A program made the translations under genes and the position numbers. Source: Streptomyces chrestomyceticus JCM 4735 (GTDB lineage: Bacteria > Actinomycetota > Actinomycetes > Streptomycetales > Streptomycetaceae). Taken from it: a stretch of 64,000 nucleotides of DNA. Below are positions 9,330 to 17,275 of the stretch, piece after piece (the stretch's first letter is position 1; every line of letters begins with the position of its first letter). The notes under the pieces are model-generated. The model was given only the letters and a program-made list of their open reading frames with translations, did not search any database and had not been told where the DNA came from. The stretch spans positions 6,696,001 through 6,760,000 of the forward strand of contig NZ_BHZC01000001.1 of assembly GCF_003865135.1 (NCBI RefSeq), given 5' to 3'.

Positions 9330-9983
9330 TCAGCGCAGCGCCGCGGCCTCGCGGGCCAGTCGCTCCACCCGGCCCCAGTCCTTGGCGCGCAGTGCGTCGG
9401 CCGGCAGCATCCACGTACCGCCCACGCAGCCCACGTTCGGCAGCGCCAGGTAACCGGGCGCCGAGGCCAGACCGATACCGCCGGTCGGGCAGAACCGGGC
9501 CCGGGGGAGCGGCGAGGCGAGCGACTTCAGGTACGCCGTGCCGCCCGCGGCCTCCGCCGGGAAGAACTTCATCTCGGTCACGCCCTCGTCGAGCAGCGTC
9601 ACCACCTCCGACGCCGTCGAGACACCCGGCAGGAACGGCAGGCCGGTGGCCTTCATCGCGGCCAGCAGCCGCGGCGACCACCCCGGACTGACCAGGAAGC
9701 GGGAGCCCGCCGCGACCGCCAGGTCCACGTGTTCGGGGGTCAGGACCGTACCGGCGCCGACGACCGCTTCCGGGACCGTGTCGGCGATGGCGCGTATCGC
9801 CTGCGGCGCGGCGGCCGTACGCAGCGTCACCTCGATGGCGGGCAGTCCGCCCGCCACGAGCGCGCGGGCGAGCGGGACGGCGTCGGCCGCGTCGTCGAGG
9901 ACGACGACCGGGATCACGGGGGCGAGGCCCAGCACGGAGGGCGGGGCGGCGGGGGAGGGGGCAGCGTCAGTCACGGAGCCCAT
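9330..9983 (-). CDS. eda: KDPG aldolase (2-keto-3-deoxy-6-phosphogluconate aldolase)
   Basis: A 217-residue class I aldolase. The Schiff-base lysine lies in TEMKFFPAEAAGG, the catalytic Glu in AIEVTLRT, and the phosphate-binding Gly-rich segment in CPTGGIG. It cleaves KDPG to pyruvate and glyceraldehyde 3-phosphate (Entner-Doudoroff or sugar-acid catabolism). The start is set at the ATG at 9983; a GTG five codons in is an alternative, and neither has a strong ribosome site. A perfect 30-bp palindrome ends 16 bases upstream of this start and probably governs the gene. No sugar kinase or dehydratase gene is adjacent. Confidence 0.9.
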   Translation of the reverse strand: MGSVTDAAPSPAAPPSVLGLAPVIPVVVLDDAADAVPLARALVAGGLPAIEVTLRTAAAPQAIRAIADTVPEAVVGAGTVLTPEHVDLAVAAGSRFLVSPGWSPRLLAAMKATGLPFLPGVSTASEVVTLLDEGVTEMKFFPAEAAGGTAYLKSLASPLPRARFCPTGGIGLASAPGYLALPNVGCVGGTWMLPADALRAKDWGRVERLAREAAALR

Positions 9984-9998
9984 AGTGCGCCCGCCCCA

Positions 9999-10028
9999 CA
10001 ACATCCGCAACGATCGTTGCGGATGTTG
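9999..10028. promoter_or_regulatory. 30-bp perfect palindrome, candidate operator for eda
   Basis: Each 15-base half reads CAACATCCGCAACGA and its exact complement, centred between 10013 and 10014. It sits in the 76-bp gap between yaaA and eda (both minus strand), 16 bp before the eda start. The length and symmetry fit a LacI-, IclR- or GntR-type repressor site, but the regulator is not encoded nearby. Confidence 0.65.
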
Positions 10029-10059
10029 CAACGGAGCGGTTGCCGCCAGAACTGCGCCC

Positions 10060-10857
10060 CTACAACTCCTTCACCACCACATCGATCGCCCACGCCTTGC
10101 CCGCCTTCGCCGGCGCCTCGGCCTCGACCACGTACCCGAGATCGCCCAGCGCCTCGACCAGCTCCGCCGGGCTGTCCGGCGTCCGCCCCGCCGTCAGCAG
10201 GTCGCGCACCATCCGCCCCTTCGTCGCCTTGTTGAAGTGGCTGACCACGGACCGCTTCTCCACCCCGTCCACGATCTTCGACTGGAGCACCCGCACCGTC
10301 GCCGTACGGCCCGCGACCTCGCCCTTCGGCTTCCAGGCCGTCGCGTACGCCGCCGACCGCAGGTCGAGGACCAGCCCGTCCCCGGCGGCCTCGGGCAGCA
10401 CCTCGGCCATCGGCGCACGCCAGTACGCGCCCAGCGCGCCCAGGCCCGGCAGCTTGACCCCCATCGAACAGCGGTACGACGGAATCCGGTCGTCCACCCG
10501 TACCGCGCCCCACAGCCCCGAGAACACCAGCAGTGACGACTCGGCGAGCCGCCGCGCCTTCGCGTCCAGTGTGGCGAGCCCCAGCGCGTCGTACAGCACG
10601 CCCGTGTAGATCTCCCCGGCCGGCCGTGTCCCGGCCTCACGCAGCCCGGCGTTCTTGGCGATCTCACCCTTGAGACCGTCACTCAGCCCCAGGACCTCCT
10701 GCGCCTTCGCTTCGTCCGCGGCGCACAGCCCGACCAACTCCTCCAGCACCGCCTCCCGCGCCGGGGTCAGCCCGGCCAGGGACAGCGCCCCCAGGTCCAA
10801 CGGCTTCCCGCCCCCGGACGCGGCCTTCCCTTCGGACGGCGGCAACAACACGAGCAC
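10060..10857 (-). CDS. yaaA: Peroxide stress protein YaaA (DUF328/UPF0246)
   Basis: The GTG at 10857 follows AAGGAG by a few bases and opens with the family signature LVLLPPSEGK. At 265 residues it has the normal length, with the conserved blocks YTGVLYDALG, FSGLWGAVRVDDRIPSYRCS and SHFNKATKGRMVRDLL. E. coli YaaA lowers free iron and protects DNA from peroxide damage; the same role is assumed here. It is upstream of eda in the same orientation, but the palindrome between them suggests separate control. Confidence 0.92.
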   Translation of the reverse strand: MLVLLPPSEGKAASGGGKPLDLGALSLAGLTPAREAVLEELVGLCAADEAKAQEVLGLSDGLKGEIAKNAGLREAGTRPAGEIYTGVLYDALGLATLDAKARRLAESSLLVFSGLWGAVRVDDRIPSYRCSMGVKLPGLGALGAYWRAPMAEVLPEAAGDGLVLDLRSAAYATAWKPKGEVAGRTATVRVLQSKIVDGVEKRSVVSHFNKATKGRMVRDLLTAGRTPDSPAELVEALGDLGYVVEAEAPAKAGKAWAIDVVVKEL

Positions 10858-11004
10858 GCGCTTCTCCTTAGCCTTCTGTGCACTGGCCCCGCCACTTTAC
10901 GGTTCGCCGCACGGACGGCCCGCCGCCCGAGGGGCCCCGGCGCTCCCTCCCGCCGCATCCCCCCTGACGTGCCCCGGCCCCCCAACCGCCCTACGCTCAA
11001 AAGC

Positions 11005-12468
11005 ATGCCCCGCCGCCACCTCCGCGTGACCGCAGCAGCAGAGGCGCCCGTGCGTGCCGCGCTGCGGGAACTGCGGGCGCGGCTGGACATCCCCCAGACG
11101 TTCCCGCTCTCCGCGCAGGCCGAGGCGGACAGTGCCGCGCGCTGGCCGCACCCGCCCGCCGACACCGCCGCCACCGACGCGACCGACATCCCGCTGTTCA
11201 CCGTCGACCCGCCCGGCTCGATGGACCTCGACCAGGCGATGTACCTCTCCCGGCGCCCCGGCGGCGGCTACCGCGTCGACTACGCCATCGCCGACGTGGC
11301 CTCCTTCGTCACCCCCGGCGGCGCGCTGGACGCCGAGGCGCACCGCCGTGTGACGACCCTGTACTTCCCCGACGGACACGTTCCGCTGCACCCGCCCGTC
11401 CTGGGCGAGGGCGCCGCCAGCCTGCTCCCCGACGAGGACCGCCCCGCCGTCCTGTGGCGGCTCGACCTCGACGCGGACGGCGCGCTGCGCTCGACCGACG
11501 TACGCCGTGCCCTCGTCCGCTCGCGCGCCCGCCTCGACTACGAGGGCGTGCAACGCGCCATCGACTCCGGCGCCGCCGAGGAGCCGCTGTCCCTCCTCCG
11601 CACGATCGGCCGTCTCCGCGAGGACCAGGAAGTCGCCCGCGGCGGCATCTCCCTCAACGTCCCCGAGCAGGAGATCGTCGAGCACCCGGACGGCTACACC
11701 CTCGCCTACCGCGCGCCCCGCCCCGCCGACGCCTGGAACGCCCAGATCTCCCTGCTCACCGGCATGGCCGCGGCCGAGCTGATGCTCTCCTCCGGCACCG
11801 GCGTCCTGCGGACGCTCCCCACCGCCCCGGACGGCGCCGTCGCCCGCCTGCGCCGCACCGCCCACGCCCTCGGCGTCGACTGGCCGCCCCACACCTCGTA
11901 CGCCGCCCTCGTCCGCACCCTCGACCCCACCCGCACCACCCACGCCGCCTTCCTCCAGGACTGCACGGCCCTGCTGCGCGGCGCCGGCTACACCGTCTTC
12001 GACGGCGACCCGCCGACTCCCGAACACGCCCGGCACGCAGCCGTCGCCGCCCCGTACGCGCACGTCACCGCGCCGCTGCGGCGCCTCGCCGACCGCTACG
12101 GCGCCGAACTGTGCCTGGCCGCGGCGGCGGGCAAGGAACCGCCCGACTGGGTCCGTACGGCACTGCCCGCCCTGCCCGGCGAGATGGCGGAGGGCGGCCA
12201 CCGGGCCGCCCGTGTCGAGCGGGAGTGCGTCGACCTGGTCGAGGCGGCGCTGATGCAGAACCGGCTCGGCGAGGTCTTCGACGGCTACGTGGTCGACGTC
12301 CAGGACGACCGGCCGGACCGGGGCACGGTGCACCTGGAGGACCCGGCGGTGATCGGCCGCCTGGACGGCGGCGAAGAGCTACCGGAACTGCCACTGGGCC
12401 ACCGCCTGCCCGTCCGCCTCACCGAGGCCGACCCGGGCCGGGCCCCGGTCCGCTTCACACCGGCGTAA
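11005..12468 (+). CDS. RNB-domain exoribonuclease (RNase II/R-like), likely leaderless mRNA
   Basis: A 487-residue protein with a short N-terminal region and a full RNB domain. The catalytic acidic cluster is TVDPPGSMDLDQAM (DxxxSxDLD type) and the distal block is APYAHVTAPLRRLADRYG. No cold-shock domains precede it and only a short C-terminal segment follows, so it is leaner than RNase R. RNB enzymes degrade RNA from 3' to 5'. No ribosome site precedes the ATG at 11005; instead TACGCT lies seven bases upstream (10992-10997), the spacing expected when transcription starts at the A of ATG. The open frame extends 36 bases further but without support. Confidence 0.9.
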   Translation: MPRRHLRVTAAAEAPVRAALRELRARLDIPQTFPLSAQAEADSAARWPHPPADTAATDATDIPLFTVDPPGSMDLDQAMYLSRRPGGGYRVDYAIADVASFVTPGGALDAEAHRRVTTLYFPDGHVPLHPPVLGEGAASLLPDEDRPAVLWRLDLDADGALRSTDVRRALVRSRARLDYEGVQRAIDSGAAEEPLSLLRTIGRLREDQEVARGGISLNVPEQEIVEHPDGYTLAYRAPRPADAWNAQISLLTGMAAAELMLSSGTGVLRTLPTAPDGAVARLRRTAHALGVDWPPHTSYAALVRTLDPTRTTHAAFLQDCTALLRGAGYTVFDGDPPTPEHARHAAVAAPYAHVTAPLRRLADRYGAELCLAAAAGKEPPDWVRTALPALPGEMAEGGHRAARVERECVDLVEAALMQNRLGEVFDGYVVDVQDDRPDRGTVHLEDPAVIGRLDGGEELPELPLGHRLPVRLTEADPGRAPVRFTPA

Positions 12469-12512
12469 TCATCCCGCCGGTCCCCGGCCCCCGGCCCGCT
12501 TCACACCGGCGT
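12443..12512. repeat. Duplicated 24-bp segment at the shared 3' ends of two convergent genes
   Basis: CGCTTCACACCGGCGT occurs at 12451-12466, ending the RNB gene, and again at 12497-12512, where its complement encodes the C-terminus and stop of the opposing membrane-protein gene. The match extends about eight bases to the left with one mismatch (CCCCGGTC versus CCCCGGCC). Confidence 0.75.
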
Positions 12513-13178
12513 GACCACGCCCCTGCCCTCCTCACCCGCCCCCTCTTCGCGCTCTTCGCGGGAGGCGACCGCCTCCCTGATGGCGGCGACCGCGGCCCGC
12601 CCCTCGTCCGCGTGGAAGCGCACGGTACGGGCCTCCACCCGCTGCCCCAGCAGCTTCACGGCCGTGACCGGCTCGGTCAGCTCGACGGTGACGCAGGTCT
12701 GCGCCGCCACCGCCATCTCCAGCACACCGTCCCGCTCCCGGGCCTGCCGCCCGGCCGCCTCCGCCTTCGGAAAGCGCAGGTCGTACCGTACGGAAGCGAT
12801 CCGCTCCAGCGGTATCCACACGTCCAGCAGTGCGCCGTTGCGCACGCGCAGCCCGCCCGGCCCCACGACGTGCGGCCGGGTCACGGCGGCGGCCTGGAAG
12901 CCCAGCACCATGGCCAGGGTGTACACGTCCAGCACCAGCATCACCCAGTGCACGACCGGAAACTTCGCGAGCAGAAACGTGACGCCAACCGTCTCCACCA
13001 AACACACGAACACAAACCCGTACAGCATCGGCGCCTGTGCCCGCGCATACCCGAGCGCACGCTCCCCGGCCCCCAGACCGTCCCGCCGCCGCGCCACCCA
13101 CAGGCCCAGACTGGCCATCCACCGCTTCTCGTACGCCAGCAACCGCCGCCCGGTGCTTCCACCGCGTCCCTCGTCCAC
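12501..13178 (-). CDS. Conserved membrane protein with PH-like C-terminal region
   Basis: A 225-residue product starting at GTG 13178, preceded by GGGAGGGGG. An upstream ATG at 13208 is in frame but would fall inside the predicted promoter or leader. The N-terminus is basic; two adjacent hydrophobic segments (around APMLYGFVFVCLVETVGVTF and PVVHWVMLVLDVYTLAMVLG) form a hairpin in the membrane. The rest is soluble, with patterns like GGLRVRNGALLDVWIPLERI that recall bacterial PH-like domains. Function unknown. It converges with the RNB gene and is divergent from rnpB. Confidence 0.75.
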   Translation of the reverse strand: MDEGRGGSTGRRLLAYEKRWMASLGLWVARRRDGLGAGERALGYARAQAPMLYGFVFVCLVETVGVTFLLAKFPVVHWVMLVLDVYTLAMVLGFQAAAVTRPHVVGPGGLRVRNGALLDVWIPLERIASVRYDLRFPKAEAAGRQARERDGVLEMAVAAQTCVTVELTEPVTAVKLLGQRVEARTVRFHADEGRAAVAAIREAVASREEREEGAGEEGRGVVTPV

Positions 13179-13211
13179 GTAACGCCCCCTCCCGGTACGT
13201 CCCTGCATCCA

Positions 13212-13241
13212 GTAGAAACGTTGCCGCTACGACAAGGTCAA
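13212..13241 (-). promoter_or_regulatory. Putative promoter of the membrane-protein gene
   Basis: On the minus strand TTGACC (13241-13236) is followed after 18 bases by TTCTAC (13217-13212). Transcription starting about seven bases later leaves a leader of roughly 27 bases before the GTG at 13178, supporting that start. Confidence 0.5.
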
Positions 13242-13276
13242 GCCCCAGCCGGCCGGGAGGTACCATGGTCCGCACG

Positions 13277-13683
13277 GCGGACGAGCCGGCCGGACGGCCG
13301 CGTGGGGATGCACCGCATCCTCCCGAGGAACGTCCGGGCTCCACAGGGCAGGGTGGTGGGTAACGCCCACCCGGGGTGACCCGCGGGACAGTGCCACAGA
13401 AAGCAGACCGCCGGTGCCGTAAGGCGCCGGTAAGGGTGAAACGGTGGTGTAAGAGACCACCAGCCTCCGAGGTGACTCGGAGGGCTAGGTAAACCCCACC
13501 CGGAGCAAGGTCAAGAGGAAACACCCCGGTGTTTCTGCGCGGACGACCGAGGGCGGCCCGCCCGAGTCCGCGGGTAGACCGCACGAGGCTGCCGGCAACG
13601 GCAGCCCTAGATGGATGGCCGTCTCCCGACGGGCCGCAAGGCCCGCCGGCGACAGAACCCGGCGTACAGGCCGACTCGTCCGC
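13277..13683 (+). ncRNA. rnpB: RNase P RNA, bacterial type A
   Basis: The catalytic RNA of RNase P, which removes 5' leaders from tRNA precursors. Diagnostic segments appear in order: GAGGAACGTCCGGGCTCCA (P4 5' side), CACAGAAAGCAGACCGCC, AAGGGTGAAACGGTG, GTAAGAGACCACC, GGTAAACCCC, GAGCAAGGTCAAG, TAGATGGATGGCC, and GACAGAACCCGGCGTACAGG near the 3' end. Ends were set by the P1 helix, GCGGACGAG (13277-13285) pairing with CTCGTCCGC (13675-13683). TACCAT at 13261-13266 is a plausible -10. The small open frames inside it are not genes. A strong hairpin terminator follows. Confidence 0.97.
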
Positions 13684-13700
13684 CGCCTCAGCAGCAGGAA

Positions 13701-13737
13701 GGCCCTCCGGCCTGGCGCTTTGCCAGCCCGGAGGGCC
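13701..13737. terminator. Bidirectional terminator between rnpB and the methyltransferase gene
   Basis: GGCCCTCCGG (13701-13710) pairs with CCGGAGGGCC (13728-13737), with an inner stem CTGGC/GCCAG around a GCTTT loop. It lies between rnpB and a convergent gene whose stop is at 13747. Confidence 0.85.
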
Positions 13738-13746
13738 TCCCGTCAT

Positions 13747-14882
13747 CTAGGCGATGGTGGCCTTCCACCGCCCCCTGGACAGATGAATGACGCCTTCGGG
13801 CGTGATGGTCAGCGGCACACCGTAGACCGGCAGACCGCCCCTGGTGTTGAGGCGGTTGCGAATCCGCTCCAAGACGTCCCACAGGCGTCGGGGGCCGCTC
13901 TGGTGGACAGTAGGGGGCTCCCCCTTGCTCCCGGTGGCACGCGCCCACGAGCCGTCCGGATGAACCAGCCACGCCGTACGCCGCCCGTCCTCGCCCTCGC
14001 GGTAGGCACACTCCGTCCCCGGGGCCCGCAGCTCCAGCATGGACCGCACCTCCCACGCCTCGTCCACGTCGAGGACCGGGTACCGGCCGGTGCTGACCTC
14101 TTCACCGTCCCGGTCGATCCGGTCGGCGAACCGTGACACGACACCGGGCGGGTAGTCCGGGCCGTGGCGGGTGTTCATGAACCCGGCCCAGTCACGTGCT
14201 GTGGTCCCGACCGCTCCGCCGTCCTCGGTCTTCCAGGCGGTGACGATCATGGACGTACGGGAGATCACCGTCACCAGCCGACCACCGGTCCGCAAGGCAG
14301 TGAGCCAGGACGCGGGAAGGGGATTCACGGACACCATGGAGACGATGCGGTCGAACCGGCCGGGCAGCGGGCCGGTGGCGTCCACCGTGGCGATGGCGGG
14401 GTGCAGCCCCATCCGTCCCAGACGCTCGGCGGCGGCCCCGGTCAGGTAGGGGTCCACGTCGACGCTGGTCACCCGCGAACTGCCGAAGCGGTGCGCGAGC
14501 AGCGCCGTCGAGTAGCCGGAGCCGGTGCCCACGTCGAGGATGTCCATGCCGTCGTGCAGCCGCCCGTGCCGGAACATCTGGACGACCAGGCTCGGCAGCG
14601 TCGCGGAGAGGTGGGCCGCCCCTCGGGGGTCTCACCCGCTTCGGCGTGATCGGCGTGAAGGGCTCCGACGCGCGTGATCTTCGAGCGGTTGGCGTAGGCC
14701 GACTGCTCCCACGCCAGGGGGTCGGCAGCCCCGTCCTTGAGATCCCATGCCCCCTCGGGGCTGCGTTCCCACCACCGGGGGATCAGTTCATGGCGGCGGA
14801 CGCTCGCCACCGGAGCACGCCACCGCGAGTCCGGATCGGTCACCTCGGCAGCCAAGCATGCTGCGGCACGTTGCCATGTCAT
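13747..14882 (-). pseudogene. PIMT-like methyltransferase with C-terminal extension, frameshifted
   Basis: Two overlapping frames together give one protein of about 378 residues. The N-terminal part (MTWQRAAACLAAEV..., containing RRHELIPRWW and ALHADHAEAGETPEGRPTS) is read from 14882. The SAM-binding domain (LPSLVVQM, DILDVGTGSGYSTALLAHRF, DRIVSMVSV) and an extension containing QSGPRRLWD are in the next frame, to 13747. The junction is at about 14606-14611 (acc-tct-ccg); adding one base restores PTS-SATLPSLVV. The fold is that of protein-L-isoaspartyl O-methyltransferase, but with about 150 extra C-terminal residues like the intact homologue at 55098-56267. It lies 12 bp after a Cys/Asp-rich peptide gene. 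Whether the break is real or a sequencing error cannot be told here. Confidence 0.8.
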
Positions 14883-14894
14883 CCGCCAACTCCC

Positions 14895-15062
14895 TCAGTC
14901 CGTCGGGCCGCAGGCTTCATTCGAGGGGTCGCAGCCCTCGGAGTCGTTGGGCTGGCAGACACCGCACACGCCGCATACTGCTCCCTTCGTGCGCGGGAGG
15001 GGGATGCGCTCCACCAGGGCTTGGTCCCGTCCTCTGCCCTCCATGATCTGTGGGGGAGCCAT
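14895..15062 (-). CDS. Cys/Asp-rich short peptide upstream of the PIMT-like gene (candidate RiPP precursor)
   Basis: A 55-residue frame from the ATG at 15062, or 49 residues from the ATG at 15044; neither has a strong ribosome site. The N-terminal half is leader-like and contains QALVERIPLPRTKGA. The C-terminal 27 residues contain VCGVCGVCQP, NDSEGCDPSNE and ACGPTD, giving five Cys and several Asp/Asn. About 80 percent of codons end in G or C, which supports coding. Its stop lies 12 bp before the methyltransferase ATG, whose ribosome site (GAGGGAG) falls in the gap, so the two are probably co-transcribed. I recognise no known family. A modified-peptide precursor is an inference from position and composition. 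Confidence 0.5.
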   Translation of the reverse strand: MAPPQIMEGRGRDQALVERIPLPRTKGAVCGVCGVCQPNDSEGCDPSNEACGPTD

Positions 15063-15097
15063 GGCCCTTGCGGCAGAGGACGGGGGTTTTAGTGGGT

Positions 15098-15154
15098 TCA
15101 GCGCCGGATGACGGGGGAGACCCTGGACGCCGCCGCGCTGCCGCTCTCGCTCAC
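15098..15154 (-). CDS. Possible 18-aa peptide overlapping the upstream gene's stop
   Basis: GTG at 15154 overlaps the stop of the preceding gene as GTGA and reads SESGSAAASRVSPVIRR before a TGA. Codon choice is GC3-rich, but a frame this short could easily be chance. It is listed because it falls between the hypothetical gene and the Cys-rich peptide in what looks like one transcription unit. Confidence 0.2.
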   Translation of the reverse strand: MSESGSAAASRVSPVIRR

Positions 15155-15540
15155 GGCTGCTCCCCGGCGGGCTTGGTGTAGACGTTGACCGGCTCTTCCG
15201 TGCGCTTCACGAACTTCTTGTGCTCGTACTCGTCCGCGTGGGCGCGAATCCACACATCCAGGTGCAGGCCGCTGTCCCAGGCGTTCGAACGGGCGCCGCA
15301 CGGAACGCTCTTGACGGACGTGACGCACTCGGCGATGTGCCGTCGGATGCCGGTGATCTGAATGTCTTTGCGCGTGGGCCCGGGGACGGGAGCCGTCATG
15401 GCGTTGCCTTCGGTCCGGAGGATGTCGAGGGCAGCGTCACTGCCGCCACTGGTGCGTACGTGGAGCACGCCGTCGCGTCCGCATGTGCGCATGAGCCGGG
15501 TGAGGATTTCCCGGTTGGGGCTGGGGTCGGGGTCGATCAC
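15151..15540 (-). CDS. Hypothetical protein, 129 aa, first gene of the PIMT island operon
   Basis: GTG at 15540 with a weak GGTGA-type site; an internal ATG (MTAPVPGPTRKD) 48 codons in is an alternative that would leave the more conserved-looking part. That part contains IRRHIAECVTSVKSVPCGARS and LHLDVWIRAHADEYEHKKF, with two Cys and several His, recalling small Streptomyces proteins of the DUF7848 type (uncertain). No signal peptide or membrane segment. It starts divergently from the XRE gene, 186 bp away. Confidence 0.55.
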   Translation of the reverse strand: MIDPDPSPNREILTRLMRTCGRDGVLHVRTSGGSDAALDILRTEGNAMTAPVPGPTRKDIQITGIRRHIAECVTSVKSVPCGARSNAWDSGLHLDVWIRAHADEYEHKKFVKRTEEPVNVYTKPAGEQP

Positions 15541-15642
15541 TTGAGGTCACCGTTCCTGAGAGCTGTGAGGTACGGCCGGACAAGCGGGCCGTCATTGTGG
15601 AGTACCGGAGGCGGATGGGTGCGACTTCGGGGCAAGTTCACT

Positions 15643-15672
15643 CCTCTCCGTAGTTCCTGCGCTACGGAGAGG
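15643..15672. promoter_or_regulatory. 11-bp inverted repeat upstream of the XRE regulator
   Basis: CCTCTCCGTAG (15643-15653) and CTACGGAGAGG (15662-15672) are exact complements with eight bases between. The site ends 12 bp before a TACAGT -10 candidate (15685-15690) for the XRE gene, so it would cover the -35 region. It is a candidate autoregulatory operator in the shared divergent promoter. Confidence 0.55.
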
Positions 15673-15726
15673 TCAAGGCTGGCCTACAGTCGCCCTGTCT
15701 TCAACGTTCCGGAAGCGGGGAGAACA

Positions 15727-16566
15727 TTGGTAAACATCAAGCAGTTGAACCCGGAAGCGTCTCCCCGAGCGGCCTACGGTGCGCGCTTGCGCAGCGCGCG
15801 GGAGGCGCGCGGGTGGAAGCAGGACGAGTTGGCGGAGCGGATGGACTACTCGGGGAGGCATGTTTCGGCGGTCGAAACAGGTTGCAAACCGCCAACTCTG
15901 CGCTTTTCGCGCGCCGTAGACGCCACCTTTGGGCTCGCGGGGACCGCAGAGTCGTTCGAGCGCGCGTGGGCGGAGATCCGGAACGGCAGCTTGCTGGAAG
16001 GCTTCCCGGAATACCTGGGGCAGGAAGCCCGGGCAGCGGAGATCCGGCTGTTCGAAGTAGGGGTAATTCCCGGGTTGCTTCAAACGCCGGAGTACGCAAG
16101 AGCCTTGGAAGACGGCAACGTACGGCGGGGCACGCTCAGCCCCGAACAAGCAGGTGAGCGAGTCGAGTCCCTGGCGGAGCGGCAGGCGTCTCTGGTGCGG
16201 CGCGTGGTCCCCATGGTCATCGTGGTCCTGGATGAGAGCTGCATTCGGCGGTCTATCGGTGGCTCCGCCGTCATGGACGACCAGTTGGCTCGGCTGGTCG
16301 AGTTCGCTGACGAGCCGACCACCACTCTTCAGGTGGCTCCTTACGTCATAGGTGAGCGTCGCCCATTCAACCGGCTGGTCAACCTGCTGACCCTGCCTGA
16401 CCGCTCCGTGGTTTCTTACGTCGAATCGGAAACTCACGGCCGCTTGGACAGGGAACTCACTTCCGTGCTGCCGCTGGTGAGGGCCTACCATCAGCTACAG
16501 ACCGAAGCGCTCTCGCAGACAGAATCAGTAGCCATGATCCAGAAGGCACGAAAGGGCATCTCGTGA
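15727..16566 (+). CDS. XRE-family regulator with DUF5753 domain (WhiJ-like)
   Basis: A 279-residue protein from TTG 15727, four bases after GGGGAG; a second TTG 18 bases on is possible. Residues 15-70 are a Cro/CI helix-turn-helix (LRSAREARGWKQDELAERMD, then GRHVSAVETGCKPP). The remainder is the DUF5753 sensor-like domain (FEVGVIPGLLQTPEYARALED, LDESCIRRSIGG, LQVAPYVIG). In streptomycetes such regulators pair with an adjacent DUF397 protein, as WhiJ or BldB-type partners in development and antibiotic control. Two DUF397 genes follow, the first overlapping by GTGA. Codon use is less biased than in flanking core genes, suggesting acquired DNA. Confidence 0.9.
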   Translation: MVNIKQLNPEASPRAAYGARLRSAREARGWKQDELAERMDYSGRHVSAVETGCKPPTLRFSRAVDATFGLAGTAESFERAWAEIRNGSLLEGFPEYLGQEARAAEIRLFEVGVIPGLLQTPEYARALEDGNVRRGTLSPEQAGERVESLAERQASLVRRVVPMVIVVLDESCIRRSIGGSAVMDDQLARLVEFADEPTTTLQVAPYVIGERRPFNRLVNLLTLPDRSVVSYVESETHGRLDRELTSVLPLVRAYHQLQTEALSQTESVAMIQKARKGIS

Positions 16567-16778
16567 CGACAGATCCTCAAACTCTCACCTGGTTCAAGTC
16601 CTCCTACAGCGGAAACGGTGGCTCCTGTGTCGAGTGGGCCCCCATGCAGGCCACGGTCACCGGCATAGTTCCGGTTCGTGATTCGAAGGCCCCGAACGGC
16701 CCGGTCCTCTCCGTCCCCTCTCGTTCGTTCGCTGAGTTCATCGCGGGCGTCAAGGGTGGCGCGTTTTCCGCTACGTGA
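16563..16778 (+). CDS. DUF397 small protein
   Basis: A 71-residue protein starting at GTG 16563, overlapping the XRE stop. It has the family pattern WFKSSYSGNGGSCVEWA, IVPVRDSKAPNGPVL and FAEFIAGVK. DUF397 proteins are thought to act as partners of the adjacent DUF5753 XRE regulator, relieving or modifying DNA binding. Confidence 0.9.
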   Translation: MTTDPQTLTWFKSSYSGNGGSCVEWAPMQATVTGIVPVRDSKAPNGPVLSVPSRSFAEFIAGVKGGAFSAT

Positions 16779-16929
16779 TGTGGCGCTACCGCCCCACCAG
16801 CCCTGAGCCCCGCCCCTCCTTCGCCGGAGCGGTGGGGCTGCATGCGGGGCTGCTGCCCTAGGCCCGTGATTCCTGCGTGGAGTCCGAGACGCACTGCCGT
16901 TTGATCGAGTAGGTACGAAAGGGTGCCCA

Positions 16930-17130
16930 GTGATCAGCGAATCCCCCTGTTGGGTCAAGTCTTCGTACAGTGACAACGGTGGCGACTGCATCGAGGCCGC
17001 CACCAACCTCGTCGCCTCACGCGGCGTGGTTCCCATCCGTGACAGCAAGGACCCGGACGGCCCGGTCCTGAGGCTGCACCCCTCCGCTTTCACCGATCTG
17101 GTCGAGTTCGCTCGGCGAGCTACCGTCTGA
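16930..17130 (+). CDS. Second DUF397 small protein
   Basis: A 66-residue product from GTG 16930 with [18 protein letters not shown] and [17 protein letters not shown]. It lies 151 bp after the first copy, with its own short upstream region, and probably arose by duplication. The sequence differs enough that the two may have different partners. Confidence 0.88.
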   Translation: MISESPCWVKSSYSDNGGDCIEAATNLVASRGVVPIRDSKDPDGPVLRLHPSAFTDLVEFARRATV

Positions 17131-17275
17131 CCCGCGCGGCCGACCTGCTCATGCGTCCCGCCACTCCCTCACCGGAGCGGCGGGACGCTTCTTCGTGCCC
17201 GGGGCAGGGGCCGACCGACGGCCTGCGTTGACCTGGGGCGTCAGGGCGGGCCGGGGAAGTGGAAGGATGGGCTCC

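Noticed and set aside
13262..13690. Several open frames inside the rnpB region
   Set aside because: The sequence is RNase P RNA with all conserved segments in order; frames there are incidental.
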